From contig CAJUNX010000046.1 in NCBI GenBank assembly GCA_910587865.1, positions 1 to 33,002 on the forward strand: DNA of 33,002 nt, written 5' to 3'. Positions 7,176 through 14,982 of the stretch are shown here, in pieces. The notes under the pieces are model-generated. The model saw only the letters and a program-made list of their open reading frames with translations. It did not search any database and was not told the origin of the DNA. The DNA comes from an uncultured Roseburia sp. Lineage in GTDB: Bacteria; Bacillota; Clostridia; Lachnospirales; Lachnospiraceae. The stretch's first letter is position 1, and each line of letters opens with the position of its first letter. The translations under genes were made by a program, and so were the position numbers.

Positions 7176-8095
7176 TCCGTTATCCTCCGATGCCCCTGTT
7201 CCTTATCTCCGTCTTTTTCCAAATAAGCCTCCGCCGTCAGAAGTCCCTGTTCGATAAAATCCAAAACCGGCTGCGGGAGATATCTTCCTTTTTTCAAAAT
7301 CATATACACATACCGGTAGTTTTCCGTATCAGAAAGCTCCGCCGTCGCAATATCCGCCCGATCCAGATAATCCGACTCCGTCACGATCGCCGCCCCGATC
7401 CCCATGGCCGTCATCGGAAGGATCACACTGTCCTCTGATGCCTCCCCCACAATCACGGGTCTGCACGCATTCGCCTCAAACAGCCCGTCCGTCACCCGCC
7501 GCATCCCGGAACCCGGTGTATGGAGGATCAGCGGAATTTCTGCCAGCTCTTTTACCGTGATCCGCTCCTTTGTAAAATACAGCCTGGATGCGGGCTGGAT
7601 GACCACAAGCTTCTGACGCAGCAGCCGTGTGCTTGTGAGTCCCTGTCCGTCTCCCGGTTCGGACGCCAGCAGAAGGTCGATCCGCTCCCCTCTCAGATCT
7701 CCTGTCAGCGGATCCGTGACCCCCTCGTACAGCTCAAACATACAGCCGTATTGCGGAAATTCCGCGACAAAACGCTGCATCTGTCCGAGCAGATACGAGC
7801 GCACCGACGAGACAAATCCGATGCTGATCTTGCCGGACGCGCAGCGCATCAGCTGCCGTCTGCCGTCCGCAAGCAGACCAAGCGCCCCCTGCACATAGGA
7901 AAGATACAGTCTTCCCTGACGGGTCAGTGCGACGTTTCTTCCCTGTTTTTCAAACAGGTATACCCCCAGCTCCTTCTCCAGGCAGTCGATCCCATGGCTT
8001 AAGCTTGACTGTGCGACCGTGAGTTCCTCCGCGGCACGGCCATAATGCTCGTACTCCGCCAGTGTTTGAAAATATTCCAGATATTTCAGATTCAT
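7172..8095 (-). CDS. LysR-family transcriptional regulator
   Basis: 307 residues from ATG 8095, which has GGGAGGAAAGG directly upstream; a longer open frame to 8260 adds residues with no homology. Residues 1-60 are the LysR winged helix (MNLKYLEYFQTLAEY, then AEELTVAQSSLSHGI, and LFEKQGRNVALTRQG). Residues 88 to about 290 form the effector domain, beginning ISIGFVSSV. The gene is divergent from an EamA transporter, the usual layout in which the regulator controls the transporter and itself. Its last base triplet overlaps the next gene start (4-base ATGA), so the unknown 975-residue protein is made from the same message. The inducer is unknown. Confidence 0.9.
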   Translation of the reverse strand: MNLKYLEYFQTLAEYEHYGRAAEELTVAQSSLSHGIDCLEKELGVYLFEKQGRNVALTRQGRLYLSYVQGALGLLADGRRQLMRCASGKISIGFVSSVRSYLLGQMQRFVAEFPQYGCMFELYEGVTDPLTGDLRGERIDLLLASEPGDGQGLTSTRLLRQKLVVIQPASRLYFTKERITVKELAEIPLILHTPGSGMRRVTDGLFEANACRPVIVGEASEDSVILPMTAMGIGAAIVTESDYLDRADIATAELSDTENYRYVYMILKKGRYLPQPVLDFIEQGLLTAEAYLEKDGDKEQGHRRITE

Positions 8096-8122
8096 CCTTT
8101 CCTCCCGGCTGCTCTTTCTTTT

Positions 8123-8151
8123 ATTATAGTCACATCCATCAACTTTGTCTA
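8123..8151 (-). promoter_or_regulatory. Promoter of the LysR gene
   Basis: TAGACA (8146-8151) and TATAAT (8123-8128) on the minus strand with a 17-base spacer, an almost perfect sigma-A promoter. Confidence 0.75.
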
Positions 8152-8173
8152 TGAATTTTCCGGTGGCGCCTGA

Positions 8174-8202
8174 TTGATTTGCAAAAATCCCCATCCTATA
8201 AT
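8174..8202 (+). promoter_or_regulatory. Promoter of the EamA transporter gene
   Basis: TTGATT (8174-8179), 17 bases, then TATAAT (8197-8202). It lies back to back with the LysR promoter, with only about 22 bases between the two -35 boxes, so a LysR dimer bound there could govern both. Confidence 0.7.
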
Positions 8203-8286
8203 AAGTGCATCCGAAAACGGAAGCGGCATTCATCCGCGAAAAAACAATGCGGTATGACACCGCAGGATAAAAAAGGAGATCTGATC

Positions 8287-9222
8287 ATGGAGCATCAAAT
8301 GAAACAACGCGCGTACAAAACTCTGATTCTGACTTTTCTGCTCTGGGGGAGTCTCTATGTGGTCAGCCGACAGATGCTGCTGCATCTTCCGCTTTTCCTC
8401 CTCGCCTTCTGCCGTTTTCTGACGGCATATCTCTTCCTGCTGCTGATTTCGGTACTCAGACCCAGAACCGGCTCCGGTTCTGCCGGTTCCGCAGTTTCCG
8501 AGGCTGACATCCGCCGCCTGACGCACAGATATTCCCTTCTTCTGGGGATCCCGGGCTATACCGTCTTTGTCGGGCTGCAGCTGATCGGCACCGCGTACGC
8601 CGGCCCGACCACCGCCTCACTGATCAATGCCTTAAATCCGGTGACCATCACACTGATGGCCGCTTTTCTCCTCAGCGAACCGCTGACAAAAACAAAGGCA
8701 GCCGGCATACTTCTCGCGGTCTGCGGCGCCTGTATGATTATCGGTACCTCCGGAAGCTTCCACCCCGCCGGCGTGCTCTGCTCCGCGGCATCCGTACTCG
8801 GCTGGTCCTTTGTCTCTGTCCTTCTCCGAAAAGGACTGGCTGTGTGCGATCCGCTGATTGTCACAAAAAATGCCCTCGGGCTGGCGGCCGTCTGCAGCCT
8901 GATCCTTGCCGCTGCGGAATGGGTGTTTTCCGGCGGCAGCACGGACATTGCTCTCACTCCGCCTGTAATTGCCGGCATCTTATACATGGGAATCTGCAGC
9001 ACGGGAATCGCCTACGTCCTCTGGAACAAAAGTCTTGCCGTACTGCCCGCCGGCACCTGCTCCGCCTTTTATCCGCTGCAGCCGCTGACCTCCGCGCTGC
9101 TCGGTGTGATTTTTCTGAAAGAAACTCTGCCGAAGCTGTTTTTTCCCGGCACGCTGCTGATCCTGATCGGAATTCTCCTCTGCCTTTTTCCCCTGCATCC
9201 GACAGAAAAAAAGACTTTATAA
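8287..9222 (+). CDS. EamA/DMT-family membrane transporter
   Basis: 311 residues from ATG 8287, chosen because AAGGAG lies 8-10 bases upstream and the longer frame from 8179 adds a polar tail untypical of the family. The protein has two EamA repeats and about ten membrane segments. Repeat one begins YKTLILTFLLWGSLYVVSRQ and ends near GACMIIGTS. Repeat two begins GVLCSAASVLGWSFVSVLLR and ends LLILIGILLCLFPL. A conserved-looking NALNPVTITLMAAFLLSEPL closes the first half. Family members export amino acids, metabolites or drugs; the substrate cannot be told from the sequence. The neighbouring divergent LysR gene is the likely regulator. A strong terminator follows, so it is a single-gene unit. 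Confidence 0.88.
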   Translation: MEHQMKQRAYKTLILTFLLWGSLYVVSRQMLLHLPLFLLAFCRFLTAYLFLLLISVLRPRTGSGSAGSAVSEADIRRLTHRYSLLLGIPGYTVFVGLQLIGTAYAGPTTASLINALNPVTITLMAAFLLSEPLTKTKAAGILLAVCGACMIIGTSGSFHPAGVLCSAASVLGWSFVSVLLRKGLAVCDPLIVTKNALGLAAVCSLILAAAEWVFSGGSTDIALTPPVIAGILYMGICSTGIAYVLWNKSLAVLPAGTCSAFYPLQPLTSALLGVIFLKETLPKLFFPGTLLILIGILLCLFPLHPTEKKTL

Positions 9223-9232
9223 ACATTTAATA

Positions 9233-9276
9233 AATGCCGGAAATGCTGTATTTCCGGCATTCCCGCGTTTTTTGTT
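9233..9276 (+). terminator. Strong intrinsic terminator after the EamA gene
   Basis: AATGCCGGAAAT (9233-9244) pairs with ATTTCCGGCATT (9250-9261) around a 5-base loop. CCCGCG and a run of T end at 9273. It insulates htpG from upstream transcription. Confidence 0.85.
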
Positions 9277-9301
9277 AGCACTCATTCAAAAAGAGTGCTG
9301 A
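9275..9301 (+). promoter_or_regulatory. CIRCE element (HrcA operator) upstream of htpG
   Basis: TTAGCACTC (9275-9283), a 9-base spacer and GAGTGCTGA (9293-9301). This is the CIRCE inverted repeat with 17 of 18 arm positions matching the consensus. HrcA binds CIRCE and represses heat-shock genes. It ends 7 bases before the -35 box rather than over the transcription start, an uncommon position. Confidence 0.92.
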
Positions 9302-9308
9302 TTTCCTA

Positions 9309-9337
9309 TTGACTTTTTACAGACGAGGTACTAATAT
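9309..9337 (+). promoter_or_regulatory. htpG promoter
   Basis: TTGACT (9309-9314), a 17-base spacer and TAATAT (9332-9337), downstream of the CIRCE element. The expected start is about 40 bases before the htpG ATG. Confidence 0.7.
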
Positions 9338-9384
9338 CTTATTTAGTTGTAGTAAAACCATTTTTCAGTGAAGGAGTGTTTCTT

Positions 9385-11526
9385 ATGGCAAACAAGCATG
9401 GAAGTCTCTCAATTGACAGTGAGAATCTGTTTCCGATTATCAAAAAGTGGCTGTATTCCGACCACGACATTTTTTACCGTGAGCTGATCAGCAACGGCTG
9501 TGACGCGATCACGAAGTTAAAGAAACTCGACATGATGGGCGAATATACGCTGCCCGCTGATTTTAAGGCGCAGATCCAGGTCATCGTTAACCCCGAGGAG
9601 AAAACCTTAACCTTTATCGACAACGGCCTTGGTATGACGGCGGACGAGGTGGAGGAATACATCTGCCAGATCGCGTTTTCCGGCGCGACCGATTTTATCC
9701 AGAAGTACAAGGACAAATCCACGGACGACCAGATCATCGGCCATTTCGGACTCGGCTTTTACTCCGCGTTCATGGTGGCGGACGAGGTATCGATCGACAC
9801 CCTGTCCTATCAGGAGGGCGCGACGCCGGTACACTGGACCTGCGACGGCGGCACCGACTATGAGCTGACGGACGGCACGAAGGATACTGTCGGTACGACG
9901 ATTACGCTTTATTTAAACGAGGACTGCTTAGAGTTCGCAAACGAGTACCGCGCACGCGAGGTCATCGAGAAGTACTGCTCGTTTATGCCGACCCCGATCT
10001 TTTTGTCAAAGGCAAACGCCGAGACACAGTACGAGACGATCGACGCTGCGGATAAGCTTGACACCGACACGGTGGTAGAGGAGATCCACGAGGAGGCGAA
10101 GACCGAAGAGAAGGAAAACGAAAACGGCGAAAAAGAGATCGTGGAGATTTCCCCGGCAAAAGAAAAGTTAAAGATCGTAAAGCGTCCGGTTCCGCTCAAT
10201 GACACAAACCCGCTGTGGCTTAAGAACCCGAACGACTGCACCGACGAGGACTACAAGGCGTTTTACCGCAAGGTATTTTTAGATTACAGGGAGCCGCTGT
10301 TCTGGATCCACTTAAATATGGACTACCCGTTCAACTTAAAGGGAATCCTGTATTTTCCGAAGATCAACACCGAGTACGATTCCATCGAGGGGACGATCAA
10401 GCTCTACAACAACCAGGTGTTTATCGCCGACAATATCAAAGAAGTCATCCCGGAGTTTCTGATGCTCTTAAAAGGAGTGATCGACTGCCCGGATCTGCCG
10501 CTTAACGTGTCGCGTTCCGCGCTGCAGAACGACGGTTTTGTAAAAAAGATCTCCGAGTACATCACCAAAAAGGTCGCGGACAAGCTGATCGGCATGTGCA
10601 AGACCGACAAAGAAAATTATGAGAAATACTGGGACGATATCAGCCCGTTCATCAAGTTCGGCTGCTTAAAGGATACAAAGTTCTGCGACAAGATCAACGA
10701 CTATATCCTGTTTAAGAACTTAGACGACAACTATCTGACGCTTCCGGAGCTTCTGGTGAAGGAAGAGGAAAAAGAGGCTGCGGATGACAGCGATGCAGCT
10801 GCTTCGACGGCCAAAGAGGCAGACGACTCCGACGCGGACGGCAGCGCCGAAAAGACAGATGTCGTCGATGCGGACGGCAACCCGGTGGAGACAGACGAAG
10901 AGGAGGAAAAGGATCAGCGCAAGGTGATCTACTATGTCACGGACCGCGTACAGCAGGGACAGTACATCAACCTCTTTAAGGAGCAGAAGATGGATGCGGT
11001 CATCTTAGACCACAACATTGATACCTCCTTCATCACCCAGTTAGAGCAGCGGAATGAGAATTACAAATTCATGCGCATCGACGCGGATCTGACGGAGTCC
11101 TTAAAGGACGAGACCGACGCCGAAGATTTAAAAGAAGAGACCGACGCGCTGACCGAGCTCTTCAAGAAGACGTTAAACAACGAGAAGCTGACCGTAAAGG
11201 TCGAGAAGCTCAAAAACGAGAACATCGCATCCGTCATCACACTCTCCGAGGAGGGACGGCGTATGCAGGATATGATGAAGATGTACGCGATGGGCGGTAT
11301 GGGCGGCATGGATCCGAACATGTTCGCGGCAGATCAGACGCTCACCTTAAATGCGAACAATGATCTCGTGAAGTATATCTTTGAGAACAGAGATTCCGAG
11401 AATGTTCCGATGTTCTGCGAACAGCTTTACGATCTCGCCATGCTCTCGAACCAGCCGCTGTCCGTGGACGCGATGGCGAAGTTCGTGGAGAGAAGCAATC
11501 AGATTATGATGATGCTGGCAAAATAA
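9385..11526 (+). CDS. htpG: Hsp90-family molecular chaperone HtpG
   Basis: 713 residues from ATG 9385, with AAGGAG 8 bases upstream. The N-terminal ATPase domain shows YRELISNGCDAITK, DNGLGMT and the lid motif IGHFGLGFYSAFMVAD. The middle domain has PLNVSRSALQND, including the arginine that contacts ATP, and the dimerisation domain ends the protein. It is longer than the roughly 625-residue E. coli protein because of two acidic insertions: one at about 230-255, the place of the charged linker of eukaryotic Hsp90, and one at about 455-510, rich in Asp and Glu. An 11-residue MGGMGGM-type stretch occurs near residue 645. A CIRCE element places it under HrcA. It stands alone between terminators and a repeat. 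Confidence 0.95.
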   Translation: MANKHGSLSIDSENLFPIIKKWLYSDHDIFYRELISNGCDAITKLKKLDMMGEYTLPADFKAQIQVIVNPEEKTLTFIDNGLGMTADEVEEYICQIAFSGATDFIQKYKDKSTDDQIIGHFGLGFYSAFMVADEVSIDTLSYQEGATPVHWTCDGGTDYELTDGTKDTVGTTITLYLNEDCLEFANEYRAREVIEKYCSFMPTPIFLSKANAETQYETIDAADKLDTDTVVEEIHEEAKTEEKENENGEKEIVEISPAKEKLKIVKRPVPLNDTNPLWLKNPNDCTDEDYKAFYRKVFLDYREPLFWIHLNMDYPFNLKGILYFPKINTEYDSIEGTIKLYNNQVFIADNIKEVIPEFLMLLKGVIDCPDLPLNVSRSALQNDGFVKKISEYITKKVADKLIGMCKTDKENYEKYWDDISPFIKFGCLKDTKFCDKINDYILFKNLDDNYLTLPELLVKEEEKEAADDSDAAASTAKEADDSDADGSAEKTDVVDADGNPVETDEEEEKDQRKVIYYVTDRVQQGQYINLFKEQKMDAVILDHNIDTSFITQLEQRNENYKFMRIDADLTESLKDETDAEDLKEETDALTELFKKTLNNEKLTVKVEKLKNENIASVITLSEEGRRMQDMMKMYAMGGMGGMDPNMFAADQTLTLNANNDLVKYIFENRDSENVPMFCEQLYDLAMLSNQPLSVDAMAKFVERSNQIMMMLAK

Positions 11527-11551
11527 GCGTCAGGATTCTGAAAAACTTTAT

Positions 11552-11849
11552 GGGGCTGCTGCAAAATGATATACACACAATATATATGGTATGATGTTGG
11601 GGTCAAAAGCATCTGACCCCATGATGCCTTTGGATTTCTGCGTGTTTCACACTCCCGAAATCCGAAAAACATGAGAAATCCGCTCATTTTCCTGTGGAAA
11701 ATATCTGCTTTCTCATGCTTGGCGGATCACAAAGTCATGCTTTTTCACGCAGGCATGAAACACATGACCTTTTGACCCTGGCATCCTGGTATGGATATCC
11801 GTGTTATCACAACCATATATTGTGGAAATACCGATTTTGCAGCAGCCTC
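11552..11849. mobile_element. MITE-like element with about 36-bp terminal inverted repeats
   Basis: The left arm (11554-11590) begins GGCTGCTGCAAAAT and ends CACAATATATATGGT. The right arm (11812-11847), read on the other strand, begins with the same 14 bases and ends CACAATATATGGT. The roughly 300-bp body has no open frame. The ends resemble those of GGCTGYTGCAAAA-type insertion sequences, so it may be a non-autonomous derivative; that family link is inference. No clear target duplication is visible. It carries the inner structured repeat at 11600-11778. Confidence 0.7.
11600..11778. repeat. Structured interspersed repeat, copy A
   Basis: Bounded by GGGTCAAAAG (11600-11609) and its complement CTTTTGACCC (11769-11778). 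Inside are several hairpins: GGGGTCA/TGACCCC, GGATTTC/GAAATCC, CATGAGAAA/TTTCTCATG enclosing ATTTTCC/GGAAAAT, and GTCATG/CATGAC. The first 34 and last 45 bases match copy B at 28095-28184; the central hairpin is missing there. Confidence 0.72.
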
Positions 11850-11917
11850 TCATTCTGAATTTTATACATATTCTGTTTTATCACACTGAAATCCCCATCC
11901 CTGTACAATCATTTTCA

Positions 11918-11946
11918 TTGACCGGCGACAATCGCCCGATTATAAT
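11918..11946 (+). promoter_or_regulatory. Promoter of the ATPase-HNH/DUF262 cassette
   Basis: TTGACC (11918-11923), a 17-base spacer and a perfect TATAAT (11941-11946), 29 bases before the ATG at 11976. No operator is obvious, apart from a small GGCG/CGCC hairpin in the spacer. Confidence 0.75.
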
Positions 11947-11975
11947 ATACTCGGAACTTAAGAAAGGATTCCTAT

Positions 11976-13142
11976 ATGACGATACAGATTCCGGCAGCCG
12001 GAATTGTAAAAGAACAGACCTTTTGCACAGACAAAAGAGTTTCCATCATTTACGGTTACAACAACCACGGAAAGACAACTATTTTAAAAACAATCAGTCA
12101 GGTGCTGTGTCAGAGAGTAACGGAAGATTTTATTTTGGGAAGAGACTTTGTCCTTTCCGTATATATTCCGACCAATCGTCTGATTGTCAGTAAAACCCAG
12201 ACAGACGATTTTCGACCTCGTGATATCGAAGAGTTTGTGTATTACCAGGAGGATGCACTGGATGATTTCGGTCTGCATTTAAAACGCATACGGGATTATC
12301 TGCAGGCAGACCAAAATGCGCGTCATCTGACTGTCCGGATTCTTCAGACCATTTTTGAAAAATCTGTCACAGATCTCTCAGTCCGGCACAGCGATGGTAT
12401 TGAAAATATCATCAACCTGTTTTCCTGTATTCTTTGGGCAATGACATGGGATACGGATCTTTCCGTCATGACTCCGCAGCAGTTTGACACACTCATCTCG
12501 GAAAAAGAGATCTGTGTCCTGATCGATGAGCTGGAAATGTTTCTGCATGTAAATGTCCAGGCGAGACTCATCAAAAGTCTGACCGAAACATTTCCAAACT
12601 GTCATTTTATCATGACCACCCACTCTCCTCTTCTGCTGACCAGATACCGCAATCTCTGTGTTTACAATTCCTTTTGTACCAGAATGATCGGAGATTTTGA
12701 CAAAGCCATGACAGTGGAACACATCGAAACCAAGCACGATCATCCGCAGAAAATATTCCAGTGGAAGAATCTGCTGTGTGCATGCCACACCTGCAATACC
12801 GAACGCAGCACGACTCCCTGCGCCCGGAATCAGTACCTGGATCCAACCAGCATCCCTGATCTCGAACGCTACTTTTCCTTTCTTCCCGACGGTACGATTC
12901 ACCCGGACAGCAGCCTTACGTCGGAAGAACGGCAAAAAGCAGACTATATGATCCGCCTGTATCGGCTGGACCGGAAAGACCTTGAATGTGAGCGCAGGGA
13001 GTTTTTTAAAAACCTGCTGGAAAGCGACAGCTTCTCATCCTTTTTGGAAAAACAGGATTTGTCCAGTCAGAATATTATATTTTTATCGGTTTTTACATAC
13101 TATAGGAGGTGCAGAGAGCGTTATGGACAACAGGGAAGGTAA
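11976..13142 (+). CDS. Septu-like ATPase fused to a PtuB-type HNH domain
   Basis: 388 residues with two parts. Residues 20-225 are a compact OLD/SMC-like ATPase: Walker A GYNNHGKT (27-34), a signature-like SDGIENII (139-146), Walker B VLIDE (181-185) and the THSP switch (215-218). Residues 228-350 resemble the HNH nuclease PtuB/TIGR02646: MTVEHIE (245-251), NLLCACHTCN (265-274), DGTIHP and LYRLDRKDLECERREF. The usual paired cysteine site is spread out (C228, C234), as if three residues were inserted. In Septu systems PtuA and PtuB are separate proteins; here they are one chain with a short ATPase. The start follows AAGAAAGGA and a strong promoter. The last 20 bases overlap the DUF262 gene. 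Base use is more AT-rich than neighbours, suggesting transfer. Anti-phage or restriction function is inferred. Confidence 0.75.
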   Translation: MTIQIPAAGIVKEQTFCTDKRVSIIYGYNNHGKTTILKTISQVLCQRVTEDFILGRDFVLSVYIPTNRLIVSKTQTDDFRPRDIEEFVYYQEDALDDFGLHLKRIRDYLQADQNARHLTVRILQTIFEKSVTDLSVRHSDGIENIINLFSCILWAMTWDTDLSVMTPQQFDTLISEKEICVLIDELEMFLHVNVQARLIKSLTETFPNCHFIMTTHSPLLLTRYRNLCVYNSFCTRMIGDFDKAMTVEHIETKHDHPQKIFQWKNLLCACHTCNTERSTTPCARNQYLDPTSIPDLERYFSFLPDGTIHPDSSLTSEERQKADYMIRLYRLDRKDLECERREFFKNLLESDSFSSFLEKQDLSSQNIIFLSVFTYYRRCRERYGQQGR

Positions 13143-14793
13143 GGAATTCATCTTGGATCAGACTACCATCAAAAAACTGCTTACCCTATACAAATTGAAA
13201 ATCCCTGATTTTCAGCGGAATTTTGTTTGGAAAAAAGGGAAAAAAGAACAGCTTCTGGAGTCCTTATTCCGAGGCTTTCCGATCGGCGCCATCACCTTAT
13301 ATCAGGATGATAATGCATATTATATCATTGACGGACTGCAGCGAATCAACACATTAAGCCAGTATCTCTCCTGTCCGTATAGCGTGATTCCATTTTCGGA
13401 GTTTTACACAAAAATAGAAGCGGATATAACTGTCTTTTTAAATGAAAAAGGACTTGCGGATCAGTCCTCTCAGTTAAAAAAACAGATTCAGCAGTGGTAT
13501 GGAAGCTTAAAACAGCTCTACGAATATGAAAAAATCAGTATGCTCTACCGCGTACTGAATTCGGAGCATCAGAAAAAGCCCTCTCCTTTTTCCGATCTTG
13601 CGCTGGTGGAGGAGCTGCTCGAGCTCTTAAAAGGCGCGATCGAGATCGCACATGACGATATCGCACTGATCATCTACAAGGGAGATAAAAATGATCTGCC
13701 GGATCTTTTTAAAAATATCAATACCGGGAGTGTTGCACTCTCCCAGTATGAAATTCTCCAATCCGTATGGAATGATTATTTTCTGGATGAAACCAAACTG
13801 CCGGAAACCTTTGATGCGTTTAACCGGGAACTTGTATTAATTCAAGATGATTATGATATCCGGGCTGTAAAAGAACGCGGCACATTTGATATTTTCAAAA
13901 ACATTGTCGGCCTGAACCATCTGATCTGCTGTAAAGAAGAATGCGGGACACTGTTTCGTTTTGCCGCGTTTAAAAAGATTGCTCCCCGCTCCGTCGGAGA
14001 CGGGATGTTAAAATATTATGACAACGGCAGCGTGGGATTCGAGATCTGGTCCACACTCTTATGCGGGGCGTCCAATCAGATCGTAAAAGCCATTGATCTG
14101 ATCTTTCAACGCACGGGGCAGCAGGATCAGATCAACCGCTTTGTACACGACTTAAACAGGATCATCCTGGATGCAATCAATACTGCAATCCAAAAGCTTG
14201 CCCAAAGCAGCTGTTCTGTCATGGAGACAAAATATCATTCTCTCTATATCATCGCCGGAATTGTTTTTTCTGAATATGATATTGCTGCCGCAGAGCTTCG
14301 CATTGAAAAGACAGCCGCAGACAACAGAATTCTCTCGAAAAGTCTGGATTTGGAACGGCACATGGATGAACGCTGGTTTATGGATGAGAACCGGCAGATG
14401 GGATTCTTTAACAAAAAAATTCAGGAATTATTGATAATGAAATCCGACCCGGACAGCCTGAATGATACGCCCGCCGTACAGGAACACAGATCTGCTGCAG
14501 ATCTGACTGTCACCATAAACGGCCAGCGGATTCATGGGGATACGGTAAAGGAATTCTACCGACTGATTTTTGAATATCTGTCCGCAAACAATATTTCTTT
14601 TGACCATCTCGTCCCCTATGCCACCGGTCAGAAGCGTTATCTGATTCACACGAAAAACCGGCATATTTCCGGCACGCCGTTTTTCAATCCGTTAAAGACC
14701 GGTAACTATTATGTCGAAACGCACAAGGCTAAGTCCGCCGCATTAAAGGACATCTGCGGATTTTTAAAAAAAGCCGGCGTTGATGTCAGCTGA
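13123..14793 (+). CDS. DUF262-family protein (GmrS-like N-terminus) without a DUF1524 nuclease domain
   Basis: 556 residues from ATG 13123, which has AGGAGG 13 bases upstream; a longer open frame from 12982 only shadows the previous gene. The N-terminus is a clear DUF262 domain: IPDFQRNFVW (27-36), LLESLFRGFPIGAITL (44-59) and IIDGLQR (68-74). DUF262 is a ParB/Srx-like fold that binds and uses nucleotides in GmrSD and related restriction systems. GmrSD joins DUF262 to a DUF1524 HNH domain; none is visible here. Instead there are a helical middle and an unrecognised C-terminal domain from about 465, including SGTPFFNPLKTGNYYVET. The 20-base overlap with the HNH fusion gene means they are made together, so that protein may supply the nuclease. 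Confidence 0.8.
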   Translation: MDNREGKEFILDQTTIKKLLTLYKLKIPDFQRNFVWKKGKKEQLLESLFRGFPIGAITLYQDDNAYYIIDGLQRINTLSQYLSCPYSVIPFSEFYTKIEADITVFLNEKGLADQSSQLKKQIQQWYGSLKQLYEYEKISMLYRVLNSEHQKKPSPFSDLALVEELLELLKGAIEIAHDDIALIIYKGDKNDLPDLFKNINTGSVALSQYEILQSVWNDYFLDETKLPETFDAFNRELVLIQDDYDIRAVKERGTFDIFKNIVGLNHLICCKEECGTLFRFAAFKKIAPRSVGDGMLKYYDNGSVGFEIWSTLLCGASNQIVKAIDLIFQRTGQQDQINRFVHDLNRIILDAINTAIQKLAQSSCSVMETKYHSLYIIAGIVFSEYDIAAAELRIEKTAADNRILSKSLDLERHMDERWFMDENRQMGFFNKKIQELLIMKSDPDSLNDTPAVQEHRSAADLTVTINGQRIHGDTVKEFYRLIFEYLSANNISFDHLVPYATGQKRYLIHTKNRHISGTPFFNPLKTGNYYVETHKAKSAALKDICGFLKKAGVDVS

Positions 14794-14816
14794 TAAAATG
14801 GCAGCCATCCGCACAT

Positions 14817-14849
14817 ACCGCCCCGGAAGTAACTCCCGGGGCGGTGTTT
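14817..14849 (+). terminator. Terminator after the DUF262 gene
   Basis: ACCGCCCCGG (14817-14826) pairs with CCGGGGCGGT (14836-14845), followed by GTTT. The U-tract is short but the 10-bp stem is strong. A second hairpin (GGCTTTCCC/GGGAAGCC, about 14869-14894) lies downstream; the rest of the gap to 14983 holds nothing I can identify. Confidence 0.65.
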
Positions 14850-14982
14850 CCGCAGATCACCGGTGTCGGCTTTCCCTTATACAGAGAGGGAAGCCGTCCG
14901 GCACTCTCTGCCCGTCTCTCACCGGCCCTTTGCGCCCCTGACAGCTTCCCGTCCGTCTCTTCCGGTATCTCCCGTAAATCCG

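Noticed and set aside
13123..14793. DUF262-DUF1524 single-protein GmrSD-type enzyme
   Set aside because: No HNH arrangement (His...Asn...Asn/His with a cysteine frame) is found in the C-terminal half; HLVPYATGQKRY does not fit.
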